Shown here: positions 17,868-27,565 of the stretch, in pieces
Layout: each line of letters begins with the position of its first letter
Numbering within the stretch: the first letter of the stretch is position 1
NCBI GenBank assembly: GCA_903845935.1
Contig: CAIMZI010000118.1
Location: 1-64,000 of the forward strand
From: an uncultured beta proteobacterium
GTDB taxonomy: Bacteria; Pseudomonadota; Gammaproteobacteria; Burkholderiales; Burkholderiaceae_C
DNA length: 64,000 bases
Direction of reading: 5' to 3'
Made by a program: the position numbers and the translations under genes
The notes under the pieces: generated by a model
Databases searched by the model: none
What the model saw: the letters and a program-made list of their open reading frames with translations, nothing else
Told to the model about the DNA's origin: nothing

Positions 17868-20800
17868 TTACTTCAAAGAGCCCTTGGCTACGGTCAGCGT
17901 TGCTCCTGCTGTCGAGTTACCGACTGCGTTGGCCGCACGTACCCGGAAGTACGCTGCCGAAGTAGGCGCTGCCGGTGAAGTCGTACCCCGTGCTACTGCG
18001 GTAAACGTTGCCGTTTGCGTACCGCTCAAGGTGGTGCCGGTTGGGACCGTCACTGTCTGCGTCACCAGACCGGTGGTAAAGCCGGTGTTGGTTGCGTAGT
18101 CAATGTAGAAGGTCGTTACCGGTTGGCCATTCACCGTGTTGGCAACAGGGGTCCATTTCACCGCTACCGTGTCGGTGGCCAAGCTCGCCGTGTTCAGCGT
18201 CGCAGTGCCCAAAGTCGGCGCCACCGGTGTGGCCGGCACGGTGTTGACCACCGTGGTGCTGGTGCCAGCTGCCGACAGGCCGGTCAGATTGACCGCCTTA
18301 ACGTTGAACGCGTAGCTGCTACCGACCGCTGTTGTCGCCGTGTAGCTCGTTGCTGTTGCAGCCAGCGGCGTCGCATTCAACAGCGTGGTGCCGTTGTACA
18401 CGTTGTAGCCGGTAATCGCCGGTGCATTGGCAGCCACCGTCGTTTGCGTCCAGTTCACTGTGGTCGAAGTCGGGCTGACAAAGGTGGCAGTGGGTGCTGC
18501 TACCGTTGTTGGCACGGTGTTCGACATCACGATGGCGTTAGACGCCGCCGACAGACCAGCCAGATTCACCGCCTTGATGGTGAAGTTGTAGCTATTGCCA
18601 GCTGCAGTCGTTGCCACGTAGGACGTCGCGCTGGCTGCCAGTGGCGTTGCGTTCAGCAGGGTGGCTCCGTTGTACACGTTAAAGCCCGTCACCGCCGGGT
18701 TGCCCGCAGTTGCCGCCTCGGCCCAAGCCAGGGTCACGGAAGTGCCTGAGGTAAAGCTTGCAGCGGCTTGCACCGGCGCGGCCTGAACCAGGTCAGCCAC
18801 CGAGCGGGTGTTCGAGTCCGCACTGCTGCCGATCAAGTTGACTGCACGCACCGAGAACACATAGCTGTTGCCAGCGACGGTGGTCACGGTGGCCGAGGTG
18901 GCTGTGGCTGCTGTGTTAGCACCCATTTGCACTGCGGCGGCTCCGTTCACCGAAGCCCAGATCTGGTAGGCGGTGACTGCAGGTGCCGTGGCAATCGCGG
19001 CTTCAGACCAGGTCACGACGGTTGCCGTGGCACTGCTCATCACTGCGCTGGCCAGCACCGGAGCGGCTTGCACCACCAGGTTGGCGGTCGTCGTAGCAGT
19101 TGCTGCAGAGGCACCCACCACGTTCATCGCCAGCACGGTGTAGTTATGCACTCCAGGCACCGTGGTGTCGGTGTAGGTCACAGCGCCCTTGGCGGCGGTG
19201 GTGATCAAGGTTCCATCGCGGTAGACCTGGAAGCCAGTGACGGCCGGGCCTGCATTGACGGTCTCGGTCCAGTTCAGTTTCACCGTAGGTGCGGCTGCTG
19301 TGCCAGCGATCACCGATGCTGCCATCACCGGTGCGGCTTGCACGATGTAGGCGGCGCTCTGTGTGGCCGATGGAGAAGAGCTCACCACCACGCTGCCAAT
19401 GGTTTGCGTTGCGATGATGCGATAGAGGTAGGTCGTGCCTGCCACCACCGATGCATCGGCAAAACTCACCACCGTGCGGCTGGCCGTCGTACCCACCTGG
19501 GTCCAGCTCACACCGTTGTCAGCAGAACGCTGCACGGCATAGCCGGTCACTGGAGCGGCACTGGCTACCCAGGTCACCGACACAGAGCCGGCGGAGATCA
19601 CCGGCGCAGCAGTAAACGCGGGCACTGCAAGTATCGTTGCCACGGCCACGGAAACCGTTGCGGGCAGCGACTTGTTGATCGGGCCGTTGGACGCTGTGAC
19701 CTTGTAGGTGTAAGCGCTGCTGGATGCCACGGTGGAATCCACATAGCTGGCTGTCGTCACGGTGCTGGAGAGCACGGTGAATACGCTGGATGCGTTGGTG
19801 CAATTGGCGTTGAGTGCCGATTGCAGGCAACGGGTCACGGTGTAGGAGGTCACCGTGCCTGCCGCCGGAGCGGTCCACGACAGAGCTACCGTCGAACCAG
19901 CCTGTGCACCGCTCAGAGCCGCGATGGCACCAGCGGGCGCATAGGGGGTGGTCACCGTGGCCGACGACGCGGCGCCGACGTTGGGACCATTGACCCACTG
20001 CACGCTATAGGTGTAGCTGGTGTTGGCCGCAGCGGTGGCATCCACATAGCTGGTGGTCACGCCTGCAGGCACTGCCAGGGTCACCGTGGTGGTGCCGTTG
20101 GTGCGCTTGATGACGTAGCCCGTGGTCGAGCTGCCGACCGGCTGCGCAGGCCAGCTGACCGTCACCGAGGTGGCGCTGGTTGCAGCCAGGCTCACCGCAC
20201 CGATGGCCGGTGGCAGGGCGTAGGCCGCCAAAATCGTGACCGACTTGGATGCGCCCACGCTGGTTCCGTTAAGCACCTGCACCGCATAGCTGTAGGTATG
20301 ACCCGCAACCGTGGAGTTATCCAGGTAGGTGGTGACCGGAGCCGTGATGGTGCCCGACAGCGGGTTGATCACCTGCGTGACCTGGAACGTGGCTGGCGCC
20401 GCTGGCACCAGAGGAGACACCGATACATCGGTGCGCACGATCTGGTAGGACGTGACGAAGGTCGCGCCCGGTGCCACCCAGTTCAGCTGCACGGCTGCGC
20501 CGTTCAGCGTGCTGGCGGTCGGGTTGGCCGTCATTGCCGGAGCCGGAGCCCAGTCGGTGTTGACCACCACCTGGGTGGATGCGCCTTGCTGCGTGCCATT
20601 CATGCCGACGATCGAGTAGGTGTAGGTGGAGATTTGCTGCACGCCCGGATCGGTAAAGGTGGTTGCATTGCCCGCCACATTGAAGCTCACCGGCAGCGTT
20701 GCCGTTCCATTGGCCGTGAAGCCGCCGGTACGGGTGATGACATAGCCGCTGGCTGGTTGGGTAGCCGAAGTCCAGCTCAGTGTGACCGGGAAGCCGCCGA

Positions 20801-23800
20801 TGATGGCGGTCTGGCCGGTGGCCACGACCTCATTCACCGTGGGGTTCCAGGCTCCGATGCTGGCAGCCATGGCGTTCACCGCACCGGGTGCGCCTGCCGT
20901 GGCCGAGGCCACGGAATAGCCCGACGAGTTGAAGGCCACCACGCGGTACTCGGTGGTTCCTACTGGTGCGACCAGGTCGGTCCAGGAGGTGGAGTTGGCA
21001 GCCGCCACCGTGGGCATTGCGTTACCAGGGTTTTGAGTGGTCTGTGCCGCGCTTTGCGGAATCGTAGCGGGCAGGGTCGGCGTGGTCCAAACACCGTTGA
21101 CGATGTTGGAGTTCCAGGTTCTGCCACCGTCGTCCGAACGCTGGACCAGGAAGCCCAGTTCGTTCTTCTTGTTGCCGGGCGTCGCCACGCCAAAGGCATC
21201 CACACCACCGGCCGGTGTCGGGTCGGTCCAGGTCACGGTCTGGGTGCCGGGGTTGAAGGCAATACCGCTTACCGCGTCCGGCACGACTGCGCCGAAGTTG
21301 AAGGAGATGACGCGCATGAAGTCGTTTTCTTCGTGGCCGAGGATGTGGCAATGCCAGATGTATTCCCAGTCGAAGTTGTGCATTTCATTGACCACGGTGG
21401 TGGCCAGACCGGTGGTTGGGTCCAACTGGCTGAAGCCAGTGGACACGCCCAGGGGTTGCGTCGGATCCAGCGCACGCACCGATTGCGGCACGCCAAACGG
21501 CGCCTTGGGAGTCTTGGGCTTGACGGCCACATAGACGTCTTCCAGCGGGTTCATCTTGACGGTTTCTTTCCAGCCGAATTCGGCCGGATCAAGCGCTACG
21601 ACGGTGCCGTCCCAGCCCACGCGGTTGACAACCTGCACATTGAACAGGTGGAAGTGCACGACGTGGGTGTCCACGCCGTTGTGCGTGACCTTCCAGATCT
21701 GGGTCTCGCCGTCGGCGATTTGTTCGGTCGGAGGATCGACATAGCCCACTGGAATAGTGGTCTGCGTCAGCACCGAGGTGTAGGGAAGTTCGACCGAGAA
21801 GGTCGCGTTCATGCGGCCATAGTTCTGGTCAAACAGTTCCTGAATGCCCTTGTTTTGCACCTTCCAGGATTGCGTGGTGTTGGTGATGACCGAGGCGGCG
21901 GCACCGATACCACCGGTGTTGGTGCCCGCTGCACCATTGGTCAGAACCACCGAGGGGGCGCTGATGTAGGGTCCACCGGCGCTGTCCAGAACGATGCTTT
22001 GCAGGCGCTGACCGGCCACGTCGATCACCGCATGTGCGGTGCCAGCGACGGCATTGGGGAATGCAGGATCCAATCCACCCACCAGGGTGACTGTGGGAGC
22101 GGTGGTGTAGCCCGTGCCCTGGCTGTCCACGGAGAAGCCGGTAACGATCTGCGCGCCGGGAGGCGAGAAGCTGAAGTTGGGCTGCTGCGTGGTACCGGCA
22201 TAAATGCGTCCCAGGTTGTCCTGGAAGGTCTTGCCATAGGCGGCGCTCTGCCAGGATTCCGTAACGATAGGCGCATCTTGAGAGGCGGCAAAGGCTGCGG
22301 GCAGGGCCGTGACGAAAGGTCCGCCTTGTTGTGCGGTCAGGTTATTGGAGTTGAGAACCGGGTCAAGCGCTGCTGCGGGAGCTGCACCATTGAACTGCTT
22401 GGCAGCCACGTTGATGCGCATGATGGTGCGCGTGTTGGGACCTTGGCCTGGCAGGGTAGTGGGCGCACCACCGGAGCCGGTCTGGTCGGCATCGCCGGTG
22501 TAGTAGTCGACGCGGGCGTCAAAGCCTGGGTTGGGAGCCGGGCAGTCGTTGTACAGGATGATGGTCTTGCCAGCGTACTGCGAGAAGTCGATGACAAAGT
22601 CGGCGCGCTCGGCCGGGCCAAGGTACAGGCCGTGGTCCAGCACGTTGAGCACGGTGACGATGCGGCGCAGTTGCTGATAGGACACCGGAGTCGACGGGAT
22701 CACGTTGGGCACGGCCAGGAAGCCACCCTCGGTGCCGATCTGGATGATGTTCGGACCTGCAGCCTTCGGATCAGGAATGCCACCTGGGCGACCGTCGTAG
22801 GTGTTCTGCGAATAGTAGGCAATGCTGCCATCGGGGTTGAAGCTGTTGCCCACTGTTGGCAGGCTGGACGTGATGTTGCCCGGCAGGCTGGCTGCAACCA
22901 TCGGCACTTCGGTGTTGACCGACACGACTAGGCTGGCGCCGGAGCCCGGAGTGGCGGCCGGATCGTTCAAGGTGACGACGGGCGCGGTGGTGTAGCTCAA
23001 TGTCTTGCCGGCCGGTGCCGTGACGCTGACAGCAGCAATGCTGCCGTCGATGGAGCTGATGGTCAGAGCGATGTTGGGCACTACGCCGTTGTCATCGGCT
23101 GCCGCGACTGCGGTGGTGGTAGCCGAGTAACCGGTGCCGCCATTGGAGATGCCAATGGACAGGGGCTCGGCCACATACAGACCCAGATTGACATAGCGCT
23201 GGCCGTCGGCATTGAGCATGCGGAAGCGGTAGGACTTGGGCTCGACATTCAGCTTGGGGTATGCCACGCCGTTGATCAGAGGGGTGTCGGCATAGGCTTC
23301 TTGCACGGCACTGACGTTGTCCACGTCACCGGCCGGCAGGGCCAGGGGCGCGGGGAACACCGGCCAGAACCAGGGACCGTAATCCCAGCGACCGGCGGGG
23401 TTGGTGCCGTCGATGGAGTTGGGGTTCTGGTTGGTTTCATACACGTGGGGGAACCACAGGTCACCATAGGTGCCCCAGCGCTGCTTGGCGTTGCCAGCAG
23501 CGTCCGTATTCCACTTGGCATCTTCGATCTTGATGTCCTTGGGAACGAAGGTTTTGGTTTCGTAGATCAGCGGAATTTCATCCATGCCGGCCAATGCGCC
23601 GGGGATATTGACCATGGCGCCGCTGACGGCCTTGACCGTTGCACCGCCGGCCGTCTTCAAAGCGGCTTCGGTTGCGTCGTGAATCATGAAGGCCGAGACA
23701 ATGCCGGCATAGACGTTGATGCGGGTGGCTGCGTAGCTGTGGTCGTGGTACCACTCCATGCGCGAGCTTTGGTTGTTCGGGTAGTAATAGGTTTGTGTGC

Positions 23801-24815
23801 CGGCGCCGTAGTCGGGCATATCGGGCACGTTTTGCGTGGTTTCTCCGCGCAGGTAAGGGGTGCCGGTTTCGCCCGCTGGCGTGATCCAGGAGTGGGGTTG
23901 GCCGTCAGAGATCCAGGGCGTGTCGCCGCCGTGCAGGTGAATCATGGCACGGTTCTGGGAATACAGTTCGGTGGGCAGGGGCGCCAGCGGATTGGCCGAG
24001 CCCAAGGGGCCCAGGCCAGCGCCAGGCACGGTCACATCGGTGGGGATAAAGATGTCGCCGCCGCGGGTGTTGGTCAGCGGGTCAAAGCGGCCGGTGGGCA
24101 GGTAGTTGTCGAACTTCAGGCGTACAGGAACACCGGACTGGCTGTCGATGATGGGGCCCAGGTAATGTGGCTTGTCGCCCACGCCAAAAACGATTTGGCC
24201 CTGGTTGTCCAGCACCGGGGTGCCGTCGAGGTAGAAGAGCTGGTATTTGGGTGTGCTGGAAGGCAGGTTGGCGGTCCAGATCTGCACATAGCCGCGCAGC
24301 GCGGTGCCGCCGGTGACGGCATTGCCGGTTTTGACCACGGCAGGCAGGTCGGGGTGCAACTGTTCACGGTACTCGACCACGGCGATTTCATAGTAGTCGG
24401 CATCCGGAAAGCTCACGGAATGCGCAGGCGACAGGGCCACTTCCTTGACGGCCGTGGGAATGTGCTTGCCCAGCAGGCTGGGATTGGCGGCCAGCAGGGC
24501 AGGGTTCACGGTGTAACCGTCGACCATGGGCAGGTTGTCGACAAACTTGCGCAGTGCGGTGCCGGTGTCGCGCGTGGCGCCGGGAGCAGCATTGGGGCTG
24601 TAGTCGATCTGAATGCCTTGCGGGCTGTTGGCAAAAAAGGTGCCTTGCTTGAAGGGGTTGCCGGCCTTGTCGGTGTTGTCGGCCCAGCCGGCACCGGCCA
24701 GCGCTGCCGGTGCAAACGCGGCGCCAGAAAGCAGCAGTCCCAGGGTGATGCAGGCATTGGCCACAGGCCGAAGTGCCGACTTTTGGAATCGACTACGTGG
24801 TTGATAAAGTTTCAT
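17868..24815 (-). CDS. Giant secreted multicopper oxidase with C-terminal Fn3-like repeats; MofA-like candidate Mn(II) oxidase
   Basis: Four copper motifs: IHLHGG, EWYHDHSYA, THVVHFHLF (HxxHxH), WHCHILGHEENDFM (HCHxxxHxxxxM); signal peptide; about 11 Fn3-like units after the cupredoxin part. Confidence 0.9.
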   Translation of the reverse strand: MKLYQPRSRFQKSALRPVANACITLGLLLSGAAFAPAALAGAGWADNTDKAGNPFKQGTFFANSPQGIQIDYSPNAAPGATRDTGTALRKFVDNLPMVDGYTVNPALLAANPSLLGKHIPTAVKEVALSPAHSVSFPDADYYEIAVVEYREQLHPDLPAVVKTGNAVTGGTALRGYVQIWTANLPSSTPKYQLFYLDGTPVLDNQGQIVFGVGDKPHYLGPIIDSQSGVPVRLKFDNYLPTGRFDPLTNTRGGDIFIPTDVTVPGAGLGPLGSANPLAPLPTELYSQNRAMIHLHGGDTPWISDGQPHSWITPAGETGTPYLRGETTQNVPDMPDYGAGTQTYYYPNNQSSRMEWYHDHSYAATRINVYAGIVSAFMIHDATEAALKTAGGATVKAVSGAMVNIPGALAGMDEIPLIYETKTFVPKDIKIEDAKWNTDAAGNAKQRWGTYGDLWFPHVYETNQNPNSIDGTNPAGRWDYGPWFWPVFPAPLALPAGDVDNVSAVQEAYADTPLINGVAYPKLNVEPKSYRFRMLNADGQRYVNLGLYVAEPLSIGISNGGTGYSATTTAVAAADDNGVVPNIALTISSIDGSIAAVSVTAPAGKTLSYTTAPVVTLNDPAATPGSGASLVVSVNTEVPMVAASLPGNITSSLPTVGNSFNPDGSIAYYSQNTYDGRPGGIPDPKAAGPNIIQIGTEGGFLAVPNVIPSTPVSYQQLRRIVTVLNVLDHGLYLGPAERADFVIDFSQYAGKTIILYNDCPAPNPGFDARVDYYTGDADQTGSGGAPTTLPGQGPNTRTIMRINVAAKQFNGAAPAAALDPVLNSNNLTAQQGGPFVTALPAAFAASQDAPIVTESWQSAAYGKTFQDNLGRIYAGTTQQPNFSFSPPGAQIVTGFSVDSQGTGYTTAPTVTLVGGLDPAFPNAVAGTAHAVIDVAGQRLQSIVLDSAGGPYISAPSVVLTNGAAGTNTGGIGAAASVITNTTQSWKVQNKGIQELFDQNYGRMNATFSVELPYTSVLTQTTIPVGYVDPPTEQIADGETQIWKVTHNGVDTHVVHFHLFNVQVVNRVGWDGTVVALDPAEFGWKETVKMNPLEDVYVAVKPKTPKAPFGVPQSVRALDPTQPLGVSTGFSQLDPTTGLATTVVNEMHNFDWEYIWHCHILGHEENDFMRVISFNFGAVVPDAVSGIAFNPGTQTVTWTDPTPAGGVDAFGVATPGNKKNELGFLVQRSDDGGRTWNSNIVNGVWTTPTLPATIPQSAAQTTQNPGNAMPTVAAANSTSWTDLVAPVGTTEYRVVAFNSSGYSVASATAGAPGAVNAMAASIGAWNPTVNEVVATGQTAIIGGFPVTLSWTSATQPASGYVITRTGGFTANGTATLPVSFNVAGNATTFTDPGVQQISTYTYSIVGMNGTQQGASTQVVVNTDWAPAPAMTANPTASTLNGAAVQLNWVAPGATFVTSYQIVRTDVSVSPLVPAAPATFQVTQVINPLSGTITAPVTTYLDNSTVAGHTYSYAVQVLNGTSVGASKSVTILAAYALPPAIGAVSLAATSATSVTVSWPAQPVGSSTTGYVIKRTNGTTTVTLAVPAGVTTSYVDATAAANTSYTYSVQWVNGPNVGAASSATVTTPYAPAGAIAALSGAQAGSTVALSWTAPAAGTVTSYTVTRCLQSALNANCTNASSVFTVLSSTVTTASYVDSTVASSSAYTYKVTASNGPINKSLPATVSVAVATILAVPAFTAAPVISAGSVSVTWVASAAPVTGYAVQRSADNGVSWTQVGTTASRTVVSFADASVVAGTTYLYRIIATQTIGSVVVSSSPSATQSAAYIVQAAPVMAASVIAGTAAAPTVKLNWTETVNAGPAVTGFQVYRDGTLITTAAKGAVTYTDTTVPGVHNYTVLAMNVVGASAATATTTANLVVQAAPVLASAVMSSATATVVTWSEAAIATAPAVTAYQIWASVNGAAAVQMGANTAATATSATVTTVAGNSYVFSVRAVNLIGSSADSNTRSVADLVQAAPVQAAASFTSGTSVTLAWAEAATAGNPAVTGFNVYNGATLLNATPLAASATSYVATTAAGNSYNFTIKAVNLAGLSAASNAIVMSNTVPTTVAAPTATFVSPTSTTVNWTQTTVAANAPAITGYNVYNGTTLLNATPLAATATSYTATTAVGSSYAFNVKAVNLTGLSAAGTSTTVVNTVPATPVAPTLGTATLNTASLATDTVAVKWTPVANTVNGQPVTTFYIDYATNTGFTTGLVTQTVTVPTGTTLSGTQTATFTAVARGTTSPAAPTSAAYFRVRAANAVGNSTAGATLTVAKGSLK

Positions 24816-24912
24816 ATTAATCCCGGTTATGTGACAGAAAAAACAGAAGCCACGTGGAGTGGATTCCTAGCCTCTACTGTCCGCTTTGCCGGATTTATTT
24901 GAAATATCAATT

Positions 24913-24944
24913 TACCTATATTTTTCACTACCGGTAAACCGGTA
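24913..24944. promoter_or_regulatory. Candidate NarL-family operator upstream of the multicopper oxidase gene
   Basis: 7-2-7 inverted repeat TACCGGT-AA-ACCGGTA (24929-24944) plus TACCTAT (24913-24919), which fits the NarL heptamer TACYYMT. Confidence 0.45.
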
Positions 24945-24955
24945 TTCGCATGCCA

Positions 24956-25582
24956 CTAGACCGAAATTAGCCCGTTGCGGATCGCGTATTGCGTCAATCC
25001 AGCCACATTGCGTTGATCCAGTTTGCGCATGATGTTGCGCCGGTGTACCTCCACCGTACCCAAGGCAATAAACAGTTTTTTGGAAATCTCGATGGAGGTC
25101 AGGCCGGCCGCAATCAGGGTCAGCACTTCAATTTCGCGCCGTCCGAGCAAGGCCTCGGCATTGCTGGCAACGGGTTGGGCGATCAGCAGCGACATGCAAT
25201 GCTGGCACATGTATTTTCCGCCCGCTGCCACGGCACGAATGCCGGCCAGCAACTCCAAGCGACCGGCCGCCTTGTTAACGTAGCCCAGCGCACCGGCATC
25301 CAGCATATTGGCCAGGATGCGCCGGTCCAGGTGGCTGGACAGGGCCAATATGCGCACCTGGGGTGCATCGCGCTGCATGCGCTTGGTCAGCGCTACGCCA
25401 TCGAGTCCGGGCATGGAAATATCGGTCACCAGCACATCCGGTGCGGTCTGGATCGCGAGCTTCAAGGCGCCGTCGCCATCACCGGCCTCGCCCAGCACCT
25501 GCAGGTCGGGCTCGCGCTCCAGCACCCCACGCAAGGACTCACGGACAATGGCATGGTCATCTGCCAGCAGTATTCGGATCAA
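24956..25582 (-). CDS. NarL/FixJ-family response regulator
   Basis: REC: IRILLADDHAIVRE, DVLVTDISMPGLDG; HTH: VLTLIAAGLTSIEISKKLFIALGTVEVHRRNIMRKL. Confidence 0.93.
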   Translation of the reverse strand: MIRILLADDHAIVRESLRGVLEREPDLQVLGEAGDGDGALKLAIQTAPDVLVTDISMPGLDGVALTKRMQRDAPQVRILALSSHLDRRILANMLDAGALGYVNKAAGRLELLAGIRAVAAGGKYMCQHCMSLLIAQPVASNAEALLGRREIEVLTLIAAGLTSIEISKKLFIALGTVEVHRRNIMRKLDQRNVAGLTQYAIRNGLISV

Positions 25583-25594
25583 GGCAGCGCTCTC

Positions 25595-27136
25595 TTAAAA
25601 AAGGGTGGTCGTCAAAATGCGCGCCGGAAACTGCAAACGAGCCAGGGTTCCAAGCCCTGGACTGCTGTCTATGCGCAGCGTTCCACCAATCAGGTTCATG
25701 CGCTCGCGGATGCTGTAGATGCCAAAACTCAGCTTGGAGGAAGGCTTTTGCATTTCGATGACATCAAAGCCCAGGCCCTCATCGGCCACCATGATTTCCA
25801 CCATATCTTTGCCTTCGCTCAGGCGTATCGAGACCTCGGCGCTATCCACACTGGCATGCTTCCAGACGTTGATCAGCAGCTCACGCACGGTGCGATAAAT
25901 GGAGCCGTTCACGGCATCGTTCAAGGGCAGGTTTTCCTCGCAATCCAGGTTCACCTGCAGGCCATAGGTGCGCAGCATTTCTTCGGCCAGCCAGTGCATG
26001 GCCGCGTTGATGCCATCCTGGTGCAGCACGGGCGGACTCAGGTGGGTGGAGATGGAGCGCACCGACTCGGTGGATCTATCCACAATGCTCTCGATGTCCC
26101 TGAGCTGCTCCAGCAGCTCGGTGTGGCCGGCATAGGGCCCGGGCAGGGCCAGGGACGACAGCTTGAGCTTGAGGATGCTCAGATGCTGGCCCAGGTCGTC
26201 ATGCAAGTCTTCGGCCAGCGAGCGGCGCTCGCGCGTTTCGGTCTTCATCAATTCAAAGGCCAGCGTACCGAGTTGGCGTGTGCTGTTGCCCACCATGTGC
26301 TCCAGTCCATCCTGGTAGCGTTTGGTTTCCAGTTCCATTTCCTTGCGCGCCGTAATGTCGCTGCTCGATAGCACCGCGCCGGACTGGCCAGGCCCCAAGG
26401 GCGTTGCCGTCAGGCTGAACCAGAGCGGCTTGGGCCTGGCCTTGCACAGGTAGTCGTGGGTGAAATGCGCCAGGCGGCCGCTCAGCACGGCCTGCACCCC
26501 GGCGCGCACCGCGTCGGCGTCGGCGTCCGACGCAAAGAACAGCCCATGACCGCAGAGTGCCAGGAAATTGCAGTCGATCCCGGTGTGTACCGCAGCCGCA
26601 TGGGGGCAGGCACCGGACTCATCTGTAAAACTGCGCCAGGCCCGATTGAACTGGACGATCACCGCTCTGCGGTCCACTACCACGATGGCGTCGGCGATGG
26701 ACTCCATGATGGCCAGGGCAAAGGCCTCGCTGCGCAGCGACTTTTCTTCGGCCTTTTTGCGCTGAGACACATTTTCCTTGGACAGCAGCAACTGAATCAG
26801 TTGTCCCTCGTCGTCCCTAATTCCGGAGAAGGTTTGCGTCTCCCAAAACTGGGTGCCATTCTTTCTGCGGCTTTGCACCGTACCGCGCAGCACACCACCA
26901 CCCCGGATCCTGTCCCATAGCTGGTTGTGCGTGCAGGCCAATGCGTAATGCGGTTCAAACTGGGCAATCGACTGGCCCAACATTTCCTGCGCTGTAAATC
27001 CGGTTTGCTGCGTGTAGCCCGCACTGACATAGGCGATGCAACCCTCGGTGTCGGTAATCAGGGTGGCAACCGGGCTCTGTTCAACAGCACACCTGAGCTT
27101 TTGCAGTTCATCAAGGAGCGGGTTTGCAATGTTCAT
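25595..27136 (-). CDS. PAS-PAS histidine kinase, NarX/HisKA_3 type
   Basis: RRSLAEDLHDDLGQHLSILKLKLSSL H-box, HATPase VADEGLGFDV; adjacent to NarL-type regulator. Confidence 0.9.
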   Translation of the reverse strand: MNIANPLLDELQKLRCAVEQSPVATLITDTEGCIAYVSAGYTQQTGFTAQEMLGQSIAQFEPHYALACTHNQLWDRIRGGGVLRGTVQSRRKNGTQFWETQTFSGIRDDEGQLIQLLLSKENVSQRKKAEEKSLRSEAFALAIMESIADAIVVVDRRAVIVQFNRAWRSFTDESGACPHAAAVHTGIDCNFLALCGHGLFFASDADADAVRAGVQAVLSGRLAHFTHDYLCKARPKPLWFSLTATPLGPGQSGAVLSSSDITARKEMELETKRYQDGLEHMVGNSTRQLGTLAFELMKTETRERRSLAEDLHDDLGQHLSILKLKLSSLALPGPYAGHTELLEQLRDIESIVDRSTESVRSISTHLSPPVLHQDGINAAMHWLAEEMLRTYGLQVNLDCEENLPLNDAVNGSIYRTVRELLINVWKHASVDSAEVSIRLSEGKDMVEIMVADEGLGFDVIEMQKPSSKLSFGIYSIRERMNLIGGTLRIDSSPGLGTLARLQFPARILTTTLF

Positions 27137-27284
27137 GGAAAATTCTATGGACGCACACCCATGTGGCTCCGATGCGGTTCATTTATATTGTGGCTGGCAG
27201 ACCAATTCTGCATAAACCCCGTCGATTGATCATAGGGGCGAACGAGCCATCCGCCAATCGTGTCAAAAAAATGACGACGGAGGC

Positions 27285-27485
27285 TCACATTTTCGCCAGC
27301 CCGGAGGGAGTGTACTGTGCCGGGGAATGAGCGTGCTGGCCCTCGGTCATTCTGGCGAAGTCCCGTAACGTATCCACATTGGCCAGCAGCCGGTCCAGAC
27401 TTTTGTGCAGCAGTTCCTCGAAGCCCAGAAAGTGCACAGGGTCCTGGTCTTCGCTGGCTTGGCGGTGAATTTCTTGCGATTGCAT
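27285..27485 (-). CDS. Possible small protein (66 aa), unknown
   Basis: ORF only, in gap between two kinase genes; codirectional. Confidence 0.3.
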   Translation of the reverse strand: MQSQEIHRQASEDQDPVHFLGFEELLHKSLDRLLANVDTLRDFARMTEGQHAHSPAQYTPSGLAKM

Positions 27486-27565
27486 AAGGGTATTCCAAGA
27501 TGAATGCGTACATCCAATAGGAATAATTTTCCCCGCACGGCGCCGGGCTGGAAATACCGTAAAAC

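Noticed and set aside
18768-22931. 1387-aa plus-strand ORF opposite the multicopper oxidase gene
   Set aside because: Antisense to a protein with clear copper motifs; composition (His/Arg/Gly rich, no domain) is typical of shadow ORFs in GC-rich coding DNA
23301-24902. 533-aa plus-strand ORF opposite the oxidase N-terminus
   Set aside because: Shadow ORF; no recognisable domain and the minus strand has HLH/HDH copper motifs
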